DNA of 15,559 bases, taken from contig JAHJQQ010000004.1 of the NCBI GenBank assembly GCA_018819175.1, positions 1 to 15,559 of the forward strand, read 5' to 3'. Positions 1 to 7,308 of the stretch are shown here, piece by piece; positions within the stretch are counted from its first letter, which is position 1, and every line of letters starts with the position of its first letter. A model generated the notes under the pieces. That model searched no databases, was not told the DNA's origin, and saw only the letters and a program-made list of their open reading frames with translations. The DNA comes from Gammaproteobacteria bacterium. GTDB lineage: Bacteria > Pseudomonadota > Gammaproteobacteria > Thiohalobacterales > Thiohalobacteraceae. A program made the position numbers and the translations under genes.

Positions 1-157
1 AGCGGCAGACGCCGTGTAAACTCCGCTTTTTACTCGGTGCTTTCCGCACCTCGCCCTTCGGGCCGGCTAGCGCCGTTCTCTCCACTTCGTTCCGAGTCAC
101 CCGGCTGCGCCTTGCATCTGCTCGCTTGATCAACTTAATCAAAAGTTCCATTACGCT
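1..157. other. Window-edge region downstream of sufB, probably repeat-derived
   Basis: No recognisable gene follows sufB here. On the minus strand an ATG at 151-149 opens a frame of about 49 codons that runs off the window edge. It is very rich in Lys and Arg (it begins MELLIKLIKRADARR) and resembles no Suf protein. The stretch at about 25-120, with CCCTTCGGGCC and CACTTCGTTCC, resembles the GC-rich dispersed sequences seen elsewhere in the window rather than coding DNA. I read it as repeat material at a contig end, but a short basic protein cannot be excluded. Confidence 0.3.
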
Positions 158-1603
158 TCAACCCACCGCACCTTCGAGGCTAATGTTGAGCAGTTTCTGC
201 GCCTCGGCCGCGAATTCCATCGGCAGCTCCTTGAATACCTCCTTGCAGAAACCGTTCACGATCATGGATACGGCATTTTCCTCCGTCAGTCCGCGGCTGC
301 GGCAGTAGAACAGCTGATCGGCGCCGATCTTCGACGTGGTGGCCTCGTGTTCCACCTTGGCCGTTGGATTGCGCGCTTCGATATAAGGAAAGGTATGCGC
401 GGCACACCGATCGCCCAACAGCAGCGAATCGCATTGCGTGTGATTGCGCGCGTTTTCAGCCTTCTGACTGATACGTACCAGGCCGCGATAGGCATTGCTG
501 CTGTTACCGGCCGAGATACCTTTGGAAACGATGGTGCTGCGGCTGTTGCGACCGATATGAATCATCTTGGTGCCGGTGTCCGCCTGCTGATGGCCCTTGG
601 TCACCGCCACCGAATAGAACTCGCCCACTGAATCGTCGCCGCGCAGGATGCAGCTGGGGTATTTCCAGGTGATCGCCGAACCGGTTTCAACCTGCGTCCA
701 GGAAATGTGCGAACGGTCGCCACGGCAGTCACCGCGTTTGGTGACGAAATTGTAGATGCCGCCATGACCCTCGGCGTCGCCCGGATACCAGTTCTGCACG
801 GTTGAGTATTTGATGCGCGCGTCTTCCAACGCCACCAGTTCCACCACCGCGGCGTGTAATTGGTTTTCGTCGCGCATCGGTGCCGTGCAGCCTTCCAGAT
901 AACTCACATGACTGCCCGCATCGGCAATGATGAGGGTGCGTTCGAACTGGCCGGTGTTCGCGGCATTGATACGGAAATAGGTCGAAAGTTCCATCGGGCA
1001 GCGCACGCCTTTGGGCACATACACGAAGGTACCGTCGCTGAACACCGCGGCATTGAGAGCGGCGAAAAAATTATCGCGCTGCGACACCACCGTCCCCAGG
1101 TACTGGCGAACCAGCTCCGGATGATCGCGCACGGCCTCGGATATCGAGGAAAAGATCACGCCGGCCTCCGCCAGTTTTTCCTTGAAAGTGGTCGCCACCG
1201 AGACGCTGTCGAACACCGCATCCACGGCGACACCGGCCAGCGCCATCTGTTCCTCCAGAGGTATGCCGAGCTTGGTGTAAGTCTCCAGCAGTTTCGGATC
1301 GACCTCATCGAGACTCTTGGGCCCCGCACGCGGTTTCGGCGCTGAGTAATAAGAAATGGCCTGGTAGTCGATGGCGGGGTGATGCACTGTCGCCCAGTCC
1401 GGCTCGATCATCTGCAGCCAATGCCGGAACGCGGTCAGGCGCCACTCCAGCATCCACTCCGGCTCCTGCTTCTTTGCGGAAATGGCTCGCACCACATCCT
1501 CATTGAGGCCGGGGGGCAGCGTATCGGCCTCGATATCGGTTACAAAGCCGTGCAGGTATTCCTTTGCAATTAAGGTGGTTACTGCATTGGATTCGGTATT
1601 CAT
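158..1603 (-). CDS. sufB: Fe-S cluster assembly scaffold SufB
   Basis: SufB is the scaffold subunit of the cytoplasmic SufBCD complex, on which Fe-S clusters are built with sulfur from the SufS/SufE-type desulfurase. The protein is 481 aa, close to the usual ~480-495. The C-terminal half is strongly conserved: YLEGCTAP (Cys239), HTQCDS (Cys391), and KVEHEATTSK with the Glu418-His419-Glu420 cluster, which match residues known to matter in E. coli SufB. The end, VNGFCKEVFKELP, is also typical. I chose the ATG at 1603 because a perfect AGGAGGT lies 6-7 nt upstream; an in-frame start 24 nt further up (1627) has no such signal. The usual next genes, sufC and sufD, are not seen within the 157 bases available downstream. 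An IscR-like operator lies upstream. Confidence 0.96.
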   Translation of the reverse strand: MNTESNAVTTLIAKEYLHGFVTDIEADTLPPGLNEDVVRAISAKKQEPEWMLEWRLTAFRHWLQMIEPDWATVHHPAIDYQAISYYSAPKPRAGPKSLDEVDPKLLETYTKLGIPLEEQMALAGVAVDAVFDSVSVATTFKEKLAEAGVIFSSISEAVRDHPELVRQYLGTVVSQRDNFFAALNAAVFSDGTFVYVPKGVRCPMELSTYFRINAANTGQFERTLIIADAGSHVSYLEGCTAPMRDENQLHAAVVELVALEDARIKYSTVQNWYPGDAEGHGGIYNFVTKRGDCRGDRSHISWTQVETGSAITWKYPSCILRGDDSVGEFYSVAVTKGHQQADTGTKMIHIGRNSRSTIVSKGISAGNSSNAYRGLVRISQKAENARNHTQCDSLLLGDRCAAHTFPYIEARNPTAKVEHEATTSKIGADQLFYCRSRGLTEENAVSMIVNGFCKEVFKELPMEFAAEAQKLLNISLEGAVG

Positions 1604-1638
1604 GGCACCTCCTACATTCCTGACCATTTTACTCTGAT

Positions 1639-1668
1639 ATTCTCGGAATACCAGACTGAATTACTCAA
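1639..1668 (-). promoter_or_regulatory. Possible sigma70-type promoter of sufB
   Basis: On the minus strand a TTGAGT (1668-1663) is followed after 18 nt by GAGAAT (1644-1639). Each matches its consensus at 4 of 6 positions. Transcription would start near 1632, giving a leader of about 30 nt that contains the AGGAGGT ribosome site. The elements are weak; the call rests mainly on their overlap with the operator-like palindrome. Confidence 0.4.
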
Positions 1669-1672
1669 CAAT
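1648..1672. promoter_or_regulatory. IscR type 1-like operator upstream of sufB
   Basis: This 25-bp interrupted palindrome matches the type 1 IscR consensus ATASYY-GACT-RWWWY-AGTC-RRSTAT at 22 of 25 positions (comparison by eye, consensus from memory). On the plus strand the left half reads ATACCAGACT and the right half ACTCAACAAT. It lies 45-69 nt upstream of the sufB ATG and overlaps the proposed -35 and spacer, the geometry expected of a repressor site. No iscR gene is present in the window, so IscR would act from elsewhere. Confidence 0.6.
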
Positions 1673-1730
1673 CAATGAATGAGGGGTTATTGCCTGGCCA
1701 GGTGGGAATGTGAATGCTGGGCAGTCGTTT

Positions 1731-3107
1731 TTAATCCGAGGGTCCGTTCGAACCAGCGAGGAGAGCAGCGAACTCTTTTTCCGGCATGAGATTCTTTTCG
1801 CGCACCAGTTCGACAAGGGTTTTACCGGTGGCACGTGCTTCTTTCACCAGTACGGCGACCTTGTCGTAGCCGAGCACCGGATTGAGGATGGTTGGCAGTC
1901 CGGCACTCCGTTCGAAATAGTTTTTACAAACGGCTTCGTTGGCGGTGATGCCGCACACGCATTTTTCTGACAGTGCCGCGCAGACCTTTGTCAGCATCTT
2001 GAGCGATTTGACGATATTCGCCCCGACCAGGGGCATATGGGTGTTGAGTTCAAGCTGCCCGGCCGCGCAACCGGCGGAAACCGCCGCGTCGTTGCCGACC
2101 ACTTGCAAACAAGCCATATTGGCGGCTTCGCAGATACTCGGGTTGATTTTGCCGGGCATGATAGATGAGCCCGGCTCGACCGGCGGCAGATTGATTTCAC
2201 CGAGCCCCGTATTCGGGCCGGAGCCAAGCAGACGCAGATCGTTGACGATTTTATTCAAATCCAGCGCGAGCATTTTCAATGCGCCGGAAAATGCGCCCAT
2301 GTCGGATAGGAACTGAGTGATCTCAATTCCGTTATCCGCCACGCGGTAGTTCTGTCCCGTCGCCTGATTGAGCACTTTGATGATCTCGCCACGGAAAGTG
2401 GCCGGCGTGTTGACGCCCGTTCCAATGGCAGTGCCGCCGATACCCAACTCGTGCAGATCCTTGCAGGCAAACGCGATGCGTCGTTCCGCTTTGCGCAACG
2501 CCTGAGCCCAGGCCGCGAACTCCTGTCCGAGCGTGACGGGTACGGCATCCTGAAGATGGGTGCGGCCGGTTTTCCAAATCGTGGAAAATTCATCCGCCTT
2601 TTCGTCCAGGCCTTGAATAAGTTTTTCCAGCGTTTGGAAAAGTCCGCCGCACAGTTCGACCGCCGCGACGCGAATGGCGGACGGAAACACGTCGTTGGTG
2701 GATTGACCCATATTGACGTCGTCATTCGGGTGCACGGTATTGCGGTCGCCGCGTTTCCCACCGAGTGCTTCGGCGGCAAGGTTTGCCAGCACTTCGTTGA
2801 CGTTCATATTGCTCGATGTGCCGGACCCGGCCTGAAACATATCGATCGGGAATTGATCGTCGGCATTGCCACTCAATACGTCCCCACAGGCGGCAACGAT
2901 GGCCTTGGCCTTTGCCTGCGGCAGCAGGCCGAGCTGCGCATTGGCGGCAGCGCAGGCCTGTTTGAGCTGCACCATGGCAAAGATCAGTTCCATCGGCATG
3001 CGCTCGCCGGCCATGTTGAAATTTTCAATCGAGCGGCAGGTATGCACCCCATAGAGCGCATCGTCCGGCACGGCCAGTTCGCCAAGAGCATCTTTTTCGA
3101 TTCGCAT
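1731..3107 (-). CDS. Class II fumarase/aspartase family lyase (fumarase or aspartate ammonia-lyase)
   Basis: This is a full-length 458-aa member of the fumarase/aspartase superfamily, cytoplasmic tetramers that add or remove water or ammonia across fumarate. All three active-site blocks are visible: GSGTSSNMN (Thr97), GRTHLQD (Thr183-His184), and the mobile SS loop GSSIMPGKIN (Ser314-Ser315, Lys320, Asn322). The substrate label is unclear. The SS loop and the HPNDDVN block look like fumarase (FumC), whereas YGVHTCRSIENF, QSTND (Ser136-Thr137-Asn138, where fumarases usually have SSND), and GITANEAVCKNY look like aspartase (AspA). Most pipelines would write fumarate hydratase or aspartate ammonia-lyase. 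Either enzyme is iron-free. It lies between the VIT1 transporter gene (69 nt upstream) and sufB. The ATG at 3107 has only a weak purine-rich ribosome site. Confidence 0.85.
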   Translation of the reverse strand: MRIEKDALGELAVPDDALYGVHTCRSIENFNMAGERMPMELIFAMVQLKQACAAANAQLGLLPQAKAKAIVAACGDVLSGNADDQFPIDMFQAGSGTSSNMNVNEVLANLAAEALGGKRGDRNTVHPNDDVNMGQSTNDVFPSAIRVAAVELCGGLFQTLEKLIQGLDEKADEFSTIWKTGRTHLQDAVPVTLGQEFAAWAQALRKAERRIAFACKDLHELGIGGTAIGTGVNTPATFRGEIIKVLNQATGQNYRVADNGIEITQFLSDMGAFSGALKMLALDLNKIVNDLRLLGSGPNTGLGEINLPPVEPGSSIMPGKINPSICEAANMACLQVVGNDAAVSAGCAAGQLELNTHMPLVGANIVKSLKMLTKVCAALSEKCVCGITANEAVCKNYFERSAGLPTILNPVLGYDKVAVLVKEARATGKTLVELVREKNLMPEKEFAALLAGSNGPSD

Positions 3108-3176
3108 GGTGTTATCTGTCTCGTTTTGTCAGCAGTAAAAAGAACCTGCCGGAAGTCCTGGACATGTCGCGCCGGC

Positions 3177-4244
3177 TCACGCCAGCGTGACACCCACCAC
3201 GGATCCCAGAAGATAGGTCAATGCCCCGGCAGTGCCACCGATCACCAGCATGCGAAGTCCTCCTGTGAATGCGCCGCGACCGGTGAACAGGCTGATCAGC
3301 GCACCGACGCCGAACAACGCAGCCGCCGTCAACGCAATTGCGCTCGCAAGACCACCCCATCCTGTGAGGAACGGTAACAACGGGATGATCGCCCCAGCCG
3401 TAAACGACATGAACGACGCGCTCGCCGCACCGATCGCCGAGCCGAGTTGCGAAGGATCGAGGCCCAGCTCTTCGCGTGCCAGCACATCAAGGGCATGGTC
3501 CGGATCGGCGAGCATCTTCTTCGCCACCCTGCGCGCTTCGTCGAGCGGCATACCGCGCGCCTCATAGATCAGCGCGAGTTCTTCCGCCTCTTCATCCGGA
3601 TATTCCGCCAGTTCCTTTCGCTCCAGGTCGATCTGGTGCTCATACAGCTCGCGCTGGGACCGCACGGATACATACTCACCTGCCGCCATCGACAACGCGC
3701 CCGCCAGCAAACCCGCAATGCCCGCGGTGAGCACCAGCGTGCCATCACCCGTTGCACCCGCCATACCCATTACCAGACTCGAATTCGACACCAATCCATC
3801 GTTCGCGCCGAACACGGCGGCCCGAAGGTTGCCGCCGGTGAGTTCTTGATGCGAAAGCCCCACATCTTCCACGGCGGTCGGCATGATATGGCCCGATGGC
3901 GTAGCGTGACTATACGTGGACATGCCACGTACTTTCATTCCGCCGAGAATCTGTTTGAGCGGCCGCGCGCCGAGGCGGGTTACCAGCATCCCGACAACTC
4001 GCGCGCGCAGACTGGGCAGGAAGGGTGGTACGACCTGACCACGCTTCGCAAGGCATGCCTGCCAGTGACCCGCCTGACTCCGCGCCTCGTCAGCAAGCGT
4101 CTTGAAAAGTTGGGCGCGAACACTGTGCGCTTCGTGCTTCGCCAAAACGTCGTACAACCAGGCTGATTGCATCTCCTCCCGCCAGCTCAGAAGTTCATCA
4201 GTGTCGGTCACGGAAAAACCCTCAAGCGGAACAGCGCCAGTCAT
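3177..4244 (-). CDS. VIT1/CCC1 family iron/manganese transporter with N-terminal ferritin-like region
   Basis: The C-terminal two thirds (about residues 138-355) is a VIT1/CCC1-type membrane transporter, a family that moves Fe2+ or Mn2+ out of the cytoplasm. The family block LRAAVFGANDGLVSNSSLVMG is at 140-160, followed by hydrophobic segments near 168-190, 268-294, 300-321 and 329-353. The loop at 194-265 is rich in Glu and His (ELYEHQIDLERKELAEYPDEE begins at 199), like the metal-binding loop of plant VIT1. Residues 17-68 carry spaced metal-ligand candidates (Glu24, Glu38, His40, Glu53, His60), resembling the ferritin/rubrerythrin-like domain of rhizobial MbfA. The gene starts 9 nt after the slipin stop, which suggests translation as part of that operon; no clear ribosome site precedes its ATG. 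Metal specificity is inferred from the family. Confidence 0.88.
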   Translation of the reverse strand: MTGAVPLEGFSVTDTDELLSWREEMQSAWLYDVLAKHEAHSVRAQLFKTLADEARSQAGHWQACLAKRGQVVPPFLPSLRARVVGMLVTRLGARPLKQILGGMKVRGMSTYSHATPSGHIMPTAVEDVGLSHQELTGGNLRAAVFGANDGLVSNSSLVMGMAGATGDGTLVLTAGIAGLLAGALSMAAGEYVSVRSQRELYEHQIDLERKELAEYPDEEAEELALIYEARGMPLDEARRVAKKMLADPDHALDVLAREELGLDPSQLGSAIGAASASFMSFTAGAIIPLLPFLTGWGGLASAIALTAAALFGVGALISLFTGRGAFTGGLRMLVIGGTAGALTYLLGSVVGVTLA

Positions 4245-4253
4245 CGAAAGAAG

Positions 4254-5009
4254 TCAGCCGGACTTATCCGTACCTGCCAGCTTCGCCAGCAGTTCCATGG
4301 GCAAAGGGAAAACAATGGTATTTGAGCGCTCCCCGGCAATCTCAGTCAGGGTCTGCATATACCGCAATTGGATAGCTTCCGGTTGCTGCGCGAGGGTCTT
4401 GGCCGCTTGCAGGAGTTTTTCAGAGGCCTGCATTTCACCTTCGGCATGAATGATCTTGGCACGCCGGACACGCTCCGCCTCGGCCTGCTTGGCTATGGCG
4501 CGTATCATGCTTTCATCCAGGTCGACATGCTTGATCTCGACATTGCTGACCTTGATACCCCAGGCATCGGTCTGCTGGTCGAGGATCTTCTGCACATCGG
4601 CATTCAGGCGCTCCCGCTCCGACAGCATTTCATCCAATTCATGCTGACCCAATACCGAGCGCAACGTGGTCTGCGCCAACTGGCTGGTTGCGTCAAAGAA
4701 GTTCTCAACCTGAATAATCGCCTTATCCGGCTGGATGACGCGGAAATACACCACCGCATTCACCTTTACCGATACGTTATCTCGCGAGATGACATCCTGG
4801 CTGGGGACGTCCATGACAATGGTGCGCAAATCAACGCGGACCATTTGCTGCACCACCGGGATGATCAGAATGAAGCCGGGCCCCTTGACCTTCCAGAAGC
4901 GCCCGAGCAGGAACACCACACCGCGCTCGTACTCGCGCAATATCCGGACTGCGCCGATGAAGAACATGACCACCAGGGCCAATACTATGTAGAGCGTGTA
5001 GGTTGTCAT
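4254..5009 (-). CDS. Slipin (stomatin/SPFH-domain membrane protein)
   Basis: This 251-aa protein is a bacterial slipin. A single hydrophobic segment at residues 5-24 anchors it in the inner membrane, followed by an SPFH/band 7 domain (about 25-180) with typical strings EYERGVVFLLGR, GPGFILIIPVVQQMVRVDLRT and VPSQDVISRDNVSVKVNAVVYFRV. A charged helical segment rich in Ala, Glu and Lys (about 178-215) suits oligomerisation. Slipins form large ring-like membrane assemblies and are encoded next to NfeD partners, as here: the gene begins 5 nt after the nfeD stop, with a GGGAG ribosome site inside the end of nfeD. In archaea the NfeD-type protease cleaves its slipin partner near the C terminus. Confidence 0.94.
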   Translation of the reverse strand: MTTYTLYIVLALVVMFFIGAVRILREYERGVVFLLGRFWKVKGPGFILIIPVVQQMVRVDLRTIVMDVPSQDVISRDNVSVKVNAVVYFRVIQPDKAIIQVENFFDATSQLAQTTLRSVLGQHELDEMLSERERLNADVQKILDQQTDAWGIKVSNVEIKHVDLDESMIRAIAKQAEAERVRRAKIIHAEGEMQASEKLLQAAKTLAQQPEAIQLRYMQTLTEIAGERSNTIVFPLPMELLAKLAGTDKSG

Positions 5010-5014
5010 CGCAT

Positions 5015-6409
5015 TTACTCCCGCGTAGAGGAATCCAGCGGCTCGACCCGCAGGGTGAGTCCGTCGATTCCCGTCACTCTGACTCGCTGACCCTGCTGCA
5101 GCGGTTCAGCGCTGCTGGCCTGCCAGGTTTCACTGTGGATATTCACGCTGCCGCTACCCTGAAAGTCGGCGAGCACCGTCGCTGTCCCACCCACCAGTTC
5201 ATCCAGACCACTGACCACCGGATGACGCCGCGCCCTGATCGCCATACCGATAACGAAAACGAAAACCAGCACGCTGAGGACGGCGAAGGTGATAATGATC
5301 GATATATCGATGCCGAAGCCCGGCACCTGTGTATCCATCAAGATGATCGAACCGATAACGAACGCAACAACACCACCGATACCGAGCACGCCAAAACTGG
5401 GCGCAAAGGCCTCGGCGATCATCAACGCGACGCCCAGCAGGATCAGCCCCATACCGGCATAGTTGATGGGCAGCATCTGCAATGCATACAAAGCCAATAA
5501 CAGCGAGATCGCGCCGACCGTGCCCGGTACAATGGCACCGGGATTCGAGAATTCGAAAATCAATCCATAGATACCGACCAGCATCAGGATATAGGCCACA
5601 TTGGGATTGGTGATGACGCTGAGCAAGCGACTGCGCCAGTCCGGTTCGATCTGCCGGATCAGGGCGCCGGCAGTCCGCAGGGTACGCGGCTCGCCCTGCA
5701 CCTCGACTTCACGTCCATCCGCTTGCGCCAGCAGATCACCCATACCTGTCGCAACGATATCGATGACGTTGAGCTTCAGCGCCTCCGCGGCCGGAATACT
5801 TGCCGCTTCGCGCACAGCTTGTTCAGCCCAGTCGGCATTGCGGTCATGGAGTTGCGCCAGGCCACGAATGTAAGCAACGGCATCGTTGACGATCTTATGC
5901 TGCATGGCGTTTCCGCTCTCCGCGGCATCCGCGTCCTTGTCCGCCTTGCCTTCTTGCTTTCCCTCATCCTTACCCGGTGGCGTCGGTGGTGACAACCCAC
6001 CGATCTGAACGGGTGTGGCTGCGCCCAGATTGGTGCCCGGCGCCATCGCGGCAATATGACTTGCGTAGAGAATATAGGTACCGGCGCTTGCGGCGCGTGC
6101 GCCGGTCGGAGCGACATAGCTGGCAATGGGGACCGGCGAGTTGGTGATGCTCTTGACGATCCCGCGCATGGATGAATCGAGTCCGCCGGGCGTGTCCATA
6201 CGAATCACAACCAGCTCGGCCCGGTCCGCATCGGCTGTCTCCAACGAACGCTCGACATAATCCTGAACCGCCGGACCGATCGGGCCTTCGACAGTCAAAC
6301 CGACTACCAGCCGATCGGCTTCATCGGCACCCTGCCCTAATACGGGCAGCGCCAACGCTGCGATTCCAAGTAGCGCAAGGCATGCGGATCTGGCTTGAGA
6401 AAGCATCAT
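5015..6409 (-). CDS. nfeD: Long NfeD membrane-bound serine protease
   Basis: This 464-aa protein has the long NfeD (NfeD1b) layout. A signal peptide or N-terminal anchor spans residues 1-26 (ending ALALPVLGQG). A ClpP-like serine protease domain spans about 34-245, with DTPGG and ARAASAGTYI (Ser108 as nucleophile) and a candidate catalytic Lys172 in HKIVND. Five hydrophobic segments follow (about 269-390), then a C-terminal OB-fold NfeD domain (402-460). The Ser-Lys pair suits the mechanism known for archaeal PH1510 proteases, but a Lys/Asp/Glu-rich linker (about 139-168) lengthens the distance between them. I chose the ATG at 6409 because GGGAGGG lies 9 nt upstream and a signal peptide begins at once; the frame stays open to 6523, but that extension (residues like CAYPCCKIWFHPAG) looks non-coding. 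It is co-transcribed with the slipin gene. Confidence 0.93.
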   Translation of the reverse strand: MMLSQARSACLALLGIAALALPVLGQGADEADRLVVGLTVEGPIGPAVQDYVERSLETADADRAELVVIRMDTPGGLDSSMRGIVKSITNSPVPIASYVAPTGARAASAGTYILYASHIAAMAPGTNLGAATPVQIGGLSPPTPPGKDEGKQEGKADKDADAAESGNAMQHKIVNDAVAYIRGLAQLHDRNADWAEQAVREAASIPAAEALKLNVIDIVATGMGDLLAQADGREVEVQGEPRTLRTAGALIRQIEPDWRSRLLSVITNPNVAYILMLVGIYGLIFEFSNPGAIVPGTVGAISLLLALYALQMLPINYAGMGLILLGVALMIAEAFAPSFGVLGIGGVVAFVIGSIILMDTQVPGFGIDISIIITFAVLSVLVFVFVIGMAIRARRHPVVSGLDELVGGTATVLADFQGSGSVNIHSETWQASSAEPLQQGQRVRVTGIDGLTLRVEPLDSSTRE

Positions 6410-6532
6410 CGCTACTAACCCTCCCTCTTCCTCATAAGCATAGCGTCTATCAGGAGATCCGGCAGGATGAAACCAGATTTTACAGCATGGATATGCACAA
6501 CTAATGAGGTCAGTGCTATTCAAATGTCTGGA

Positions 6533-7168
6533 CTAGGCAGAACGTGAGTGTTCGCTGGTTGTGGCCCGCAGTGGTGTCGGCGGTCTGGCGATGCGGCTGT
6601 CCGGTAGACAACATTGTGCGGCCCGCATCAGCCGGGTGAGTAATTGATGAGTGTCCTGGTTGCCTGGCGAATCATCAATCAGCCAACGTACAAAGGTGGT
6701 TACGAAGATTGCCGTTAACCCGGTCTCGTCCAGTGCACGCGCAAGCCCCGCAGCATCGCGTGCAGCCGCCTCACGCAGCCATTGAACGGTGCGGCTGATG
6801 CGCAACAGCGCCGGTATCTGCACATGCAGATGACCGAATTCCAGTTTGCCGAGAATAATCTGGCGCGTAACGCGTCGGTGCACACCCAACGTGTCCAGCC
6901 ACGTGAATATCAACCGTTGCACTCGTTCATCAGCGGTGGCATCGGAAAATCCGGTGGCGCTGGCGGCCACCAGCATGCTGCGATCCGCACGATCGAACCA
7001 GGCCTCGGCGATGTCATCCTTCTCGCGAAACTGGCTGCGTATCGTTTCCAAGTCGATGCCCATGGAATCCGCCACATCGTGAAGACGCACGCTTTCCCAA
7101 TGAGTATGTTCTGCCAGAGCCAGTGCTGCATTCACAATATCATCACGATCAGGCACATGAGTTTCCAC
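6533..7168 (-). CDS. TetR/AcrR-family transcriptional regulator
   Basis: The protein is about 211 aa. Its first 60 residues suit a TetR DNA-binding domain, with the helix-turn-helix in VRLHDVADSMGIDLETIRSQF followed by the usual REKDDIAEAWF. The rest is a helical ligand-binding or dimer domain with no clear ligand clue; some strings (GVHRRVTRQIILGKLE) faintly recall COQ9-like proteins. I chose a GTG start at 7168 because GGGAGGG lies 7 nt upstream; another in-frame GTG at 7186 has no ribosome site. It is transcribed toward nfeD (gap 123 nt) and divergently from the YdjM-like gene, so either could be its target. The C-terminal tail (about 20 residues, Pro/Thr/Ser-rich) looks disordered. Confidence 0.82.
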   Translation of the reverse strand: METHVPDRDDIVNAALALAEHTHWESVRLHDVADSMGIDLETIRSQFREKDDIAEAWFDRADRSMLVAASATGFSDATADERVQRLIFTWLDTLGVHRRVTRQIILGKLEFGHLHVQIPALLRISRTVQWLREAAARDAAGLARALDETGLTAIFVTTFVRWLIDDSPGNQDTHQLLTRLMRAAQCCLPDSRIARPPTPLRATTSEHSRSA

Positions 7169-7266
7169 GCATTGACCCTCCCGCACTCAATACCGTTATC
7201 CGATATAAGTTTAGAAGGATATTCACGAGCTGCCACTGCCACTCTCATATTCGATTGATAAGGCGC

Positions 7267-7272
7267 TACAAT
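7267..7272 (+). promoter_or_regulatory. Possible -10 element of the YdjM-like gene
   Basis: TACAAT matches the -10 consensus at 5 of 6 positions and lies 36 nt before the chosen ATG. No good -35 is found 16-18 nt further up, so this is a weak call. The whole tetR/ydjM intergenic region (7169-7308) must hold the promoters of both divergent genes. Confidence 0.3.
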
Positions 7273-7308
7273 AAACAGGCGGATTACGCGGCTAACCATA
7301 GTCATACG

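Noticed and set aside
2451..3377. Long plus-strand frame opposite the fumarase/aspartase gene
   Set aside because: It is antisense to a well-conserved enzyme and to the end of VIT1, has no recognisable domain and lacks a ribosome site. It is a shadow frame in GC-rich DNA.
3447..4166. Plus-strand frame of 239 codons opposite the VIT1 gene
   Set aside because: It is antisense to a clear transporter gene and has a His/Arg-rich composition typical of shadow frames.
4368..5090. Plus-strand frame of 240 codons opposite the slipin gene
   Set aside because: It is antisense to slipin, with no domain and biased composition (His, Asp, Leu).
7169..7308. LexA box expected upstream of a YdjM-like gene
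   Set aside because: No CTGT-N8-ACAG or close variant was found on either strand in the intergenic region.
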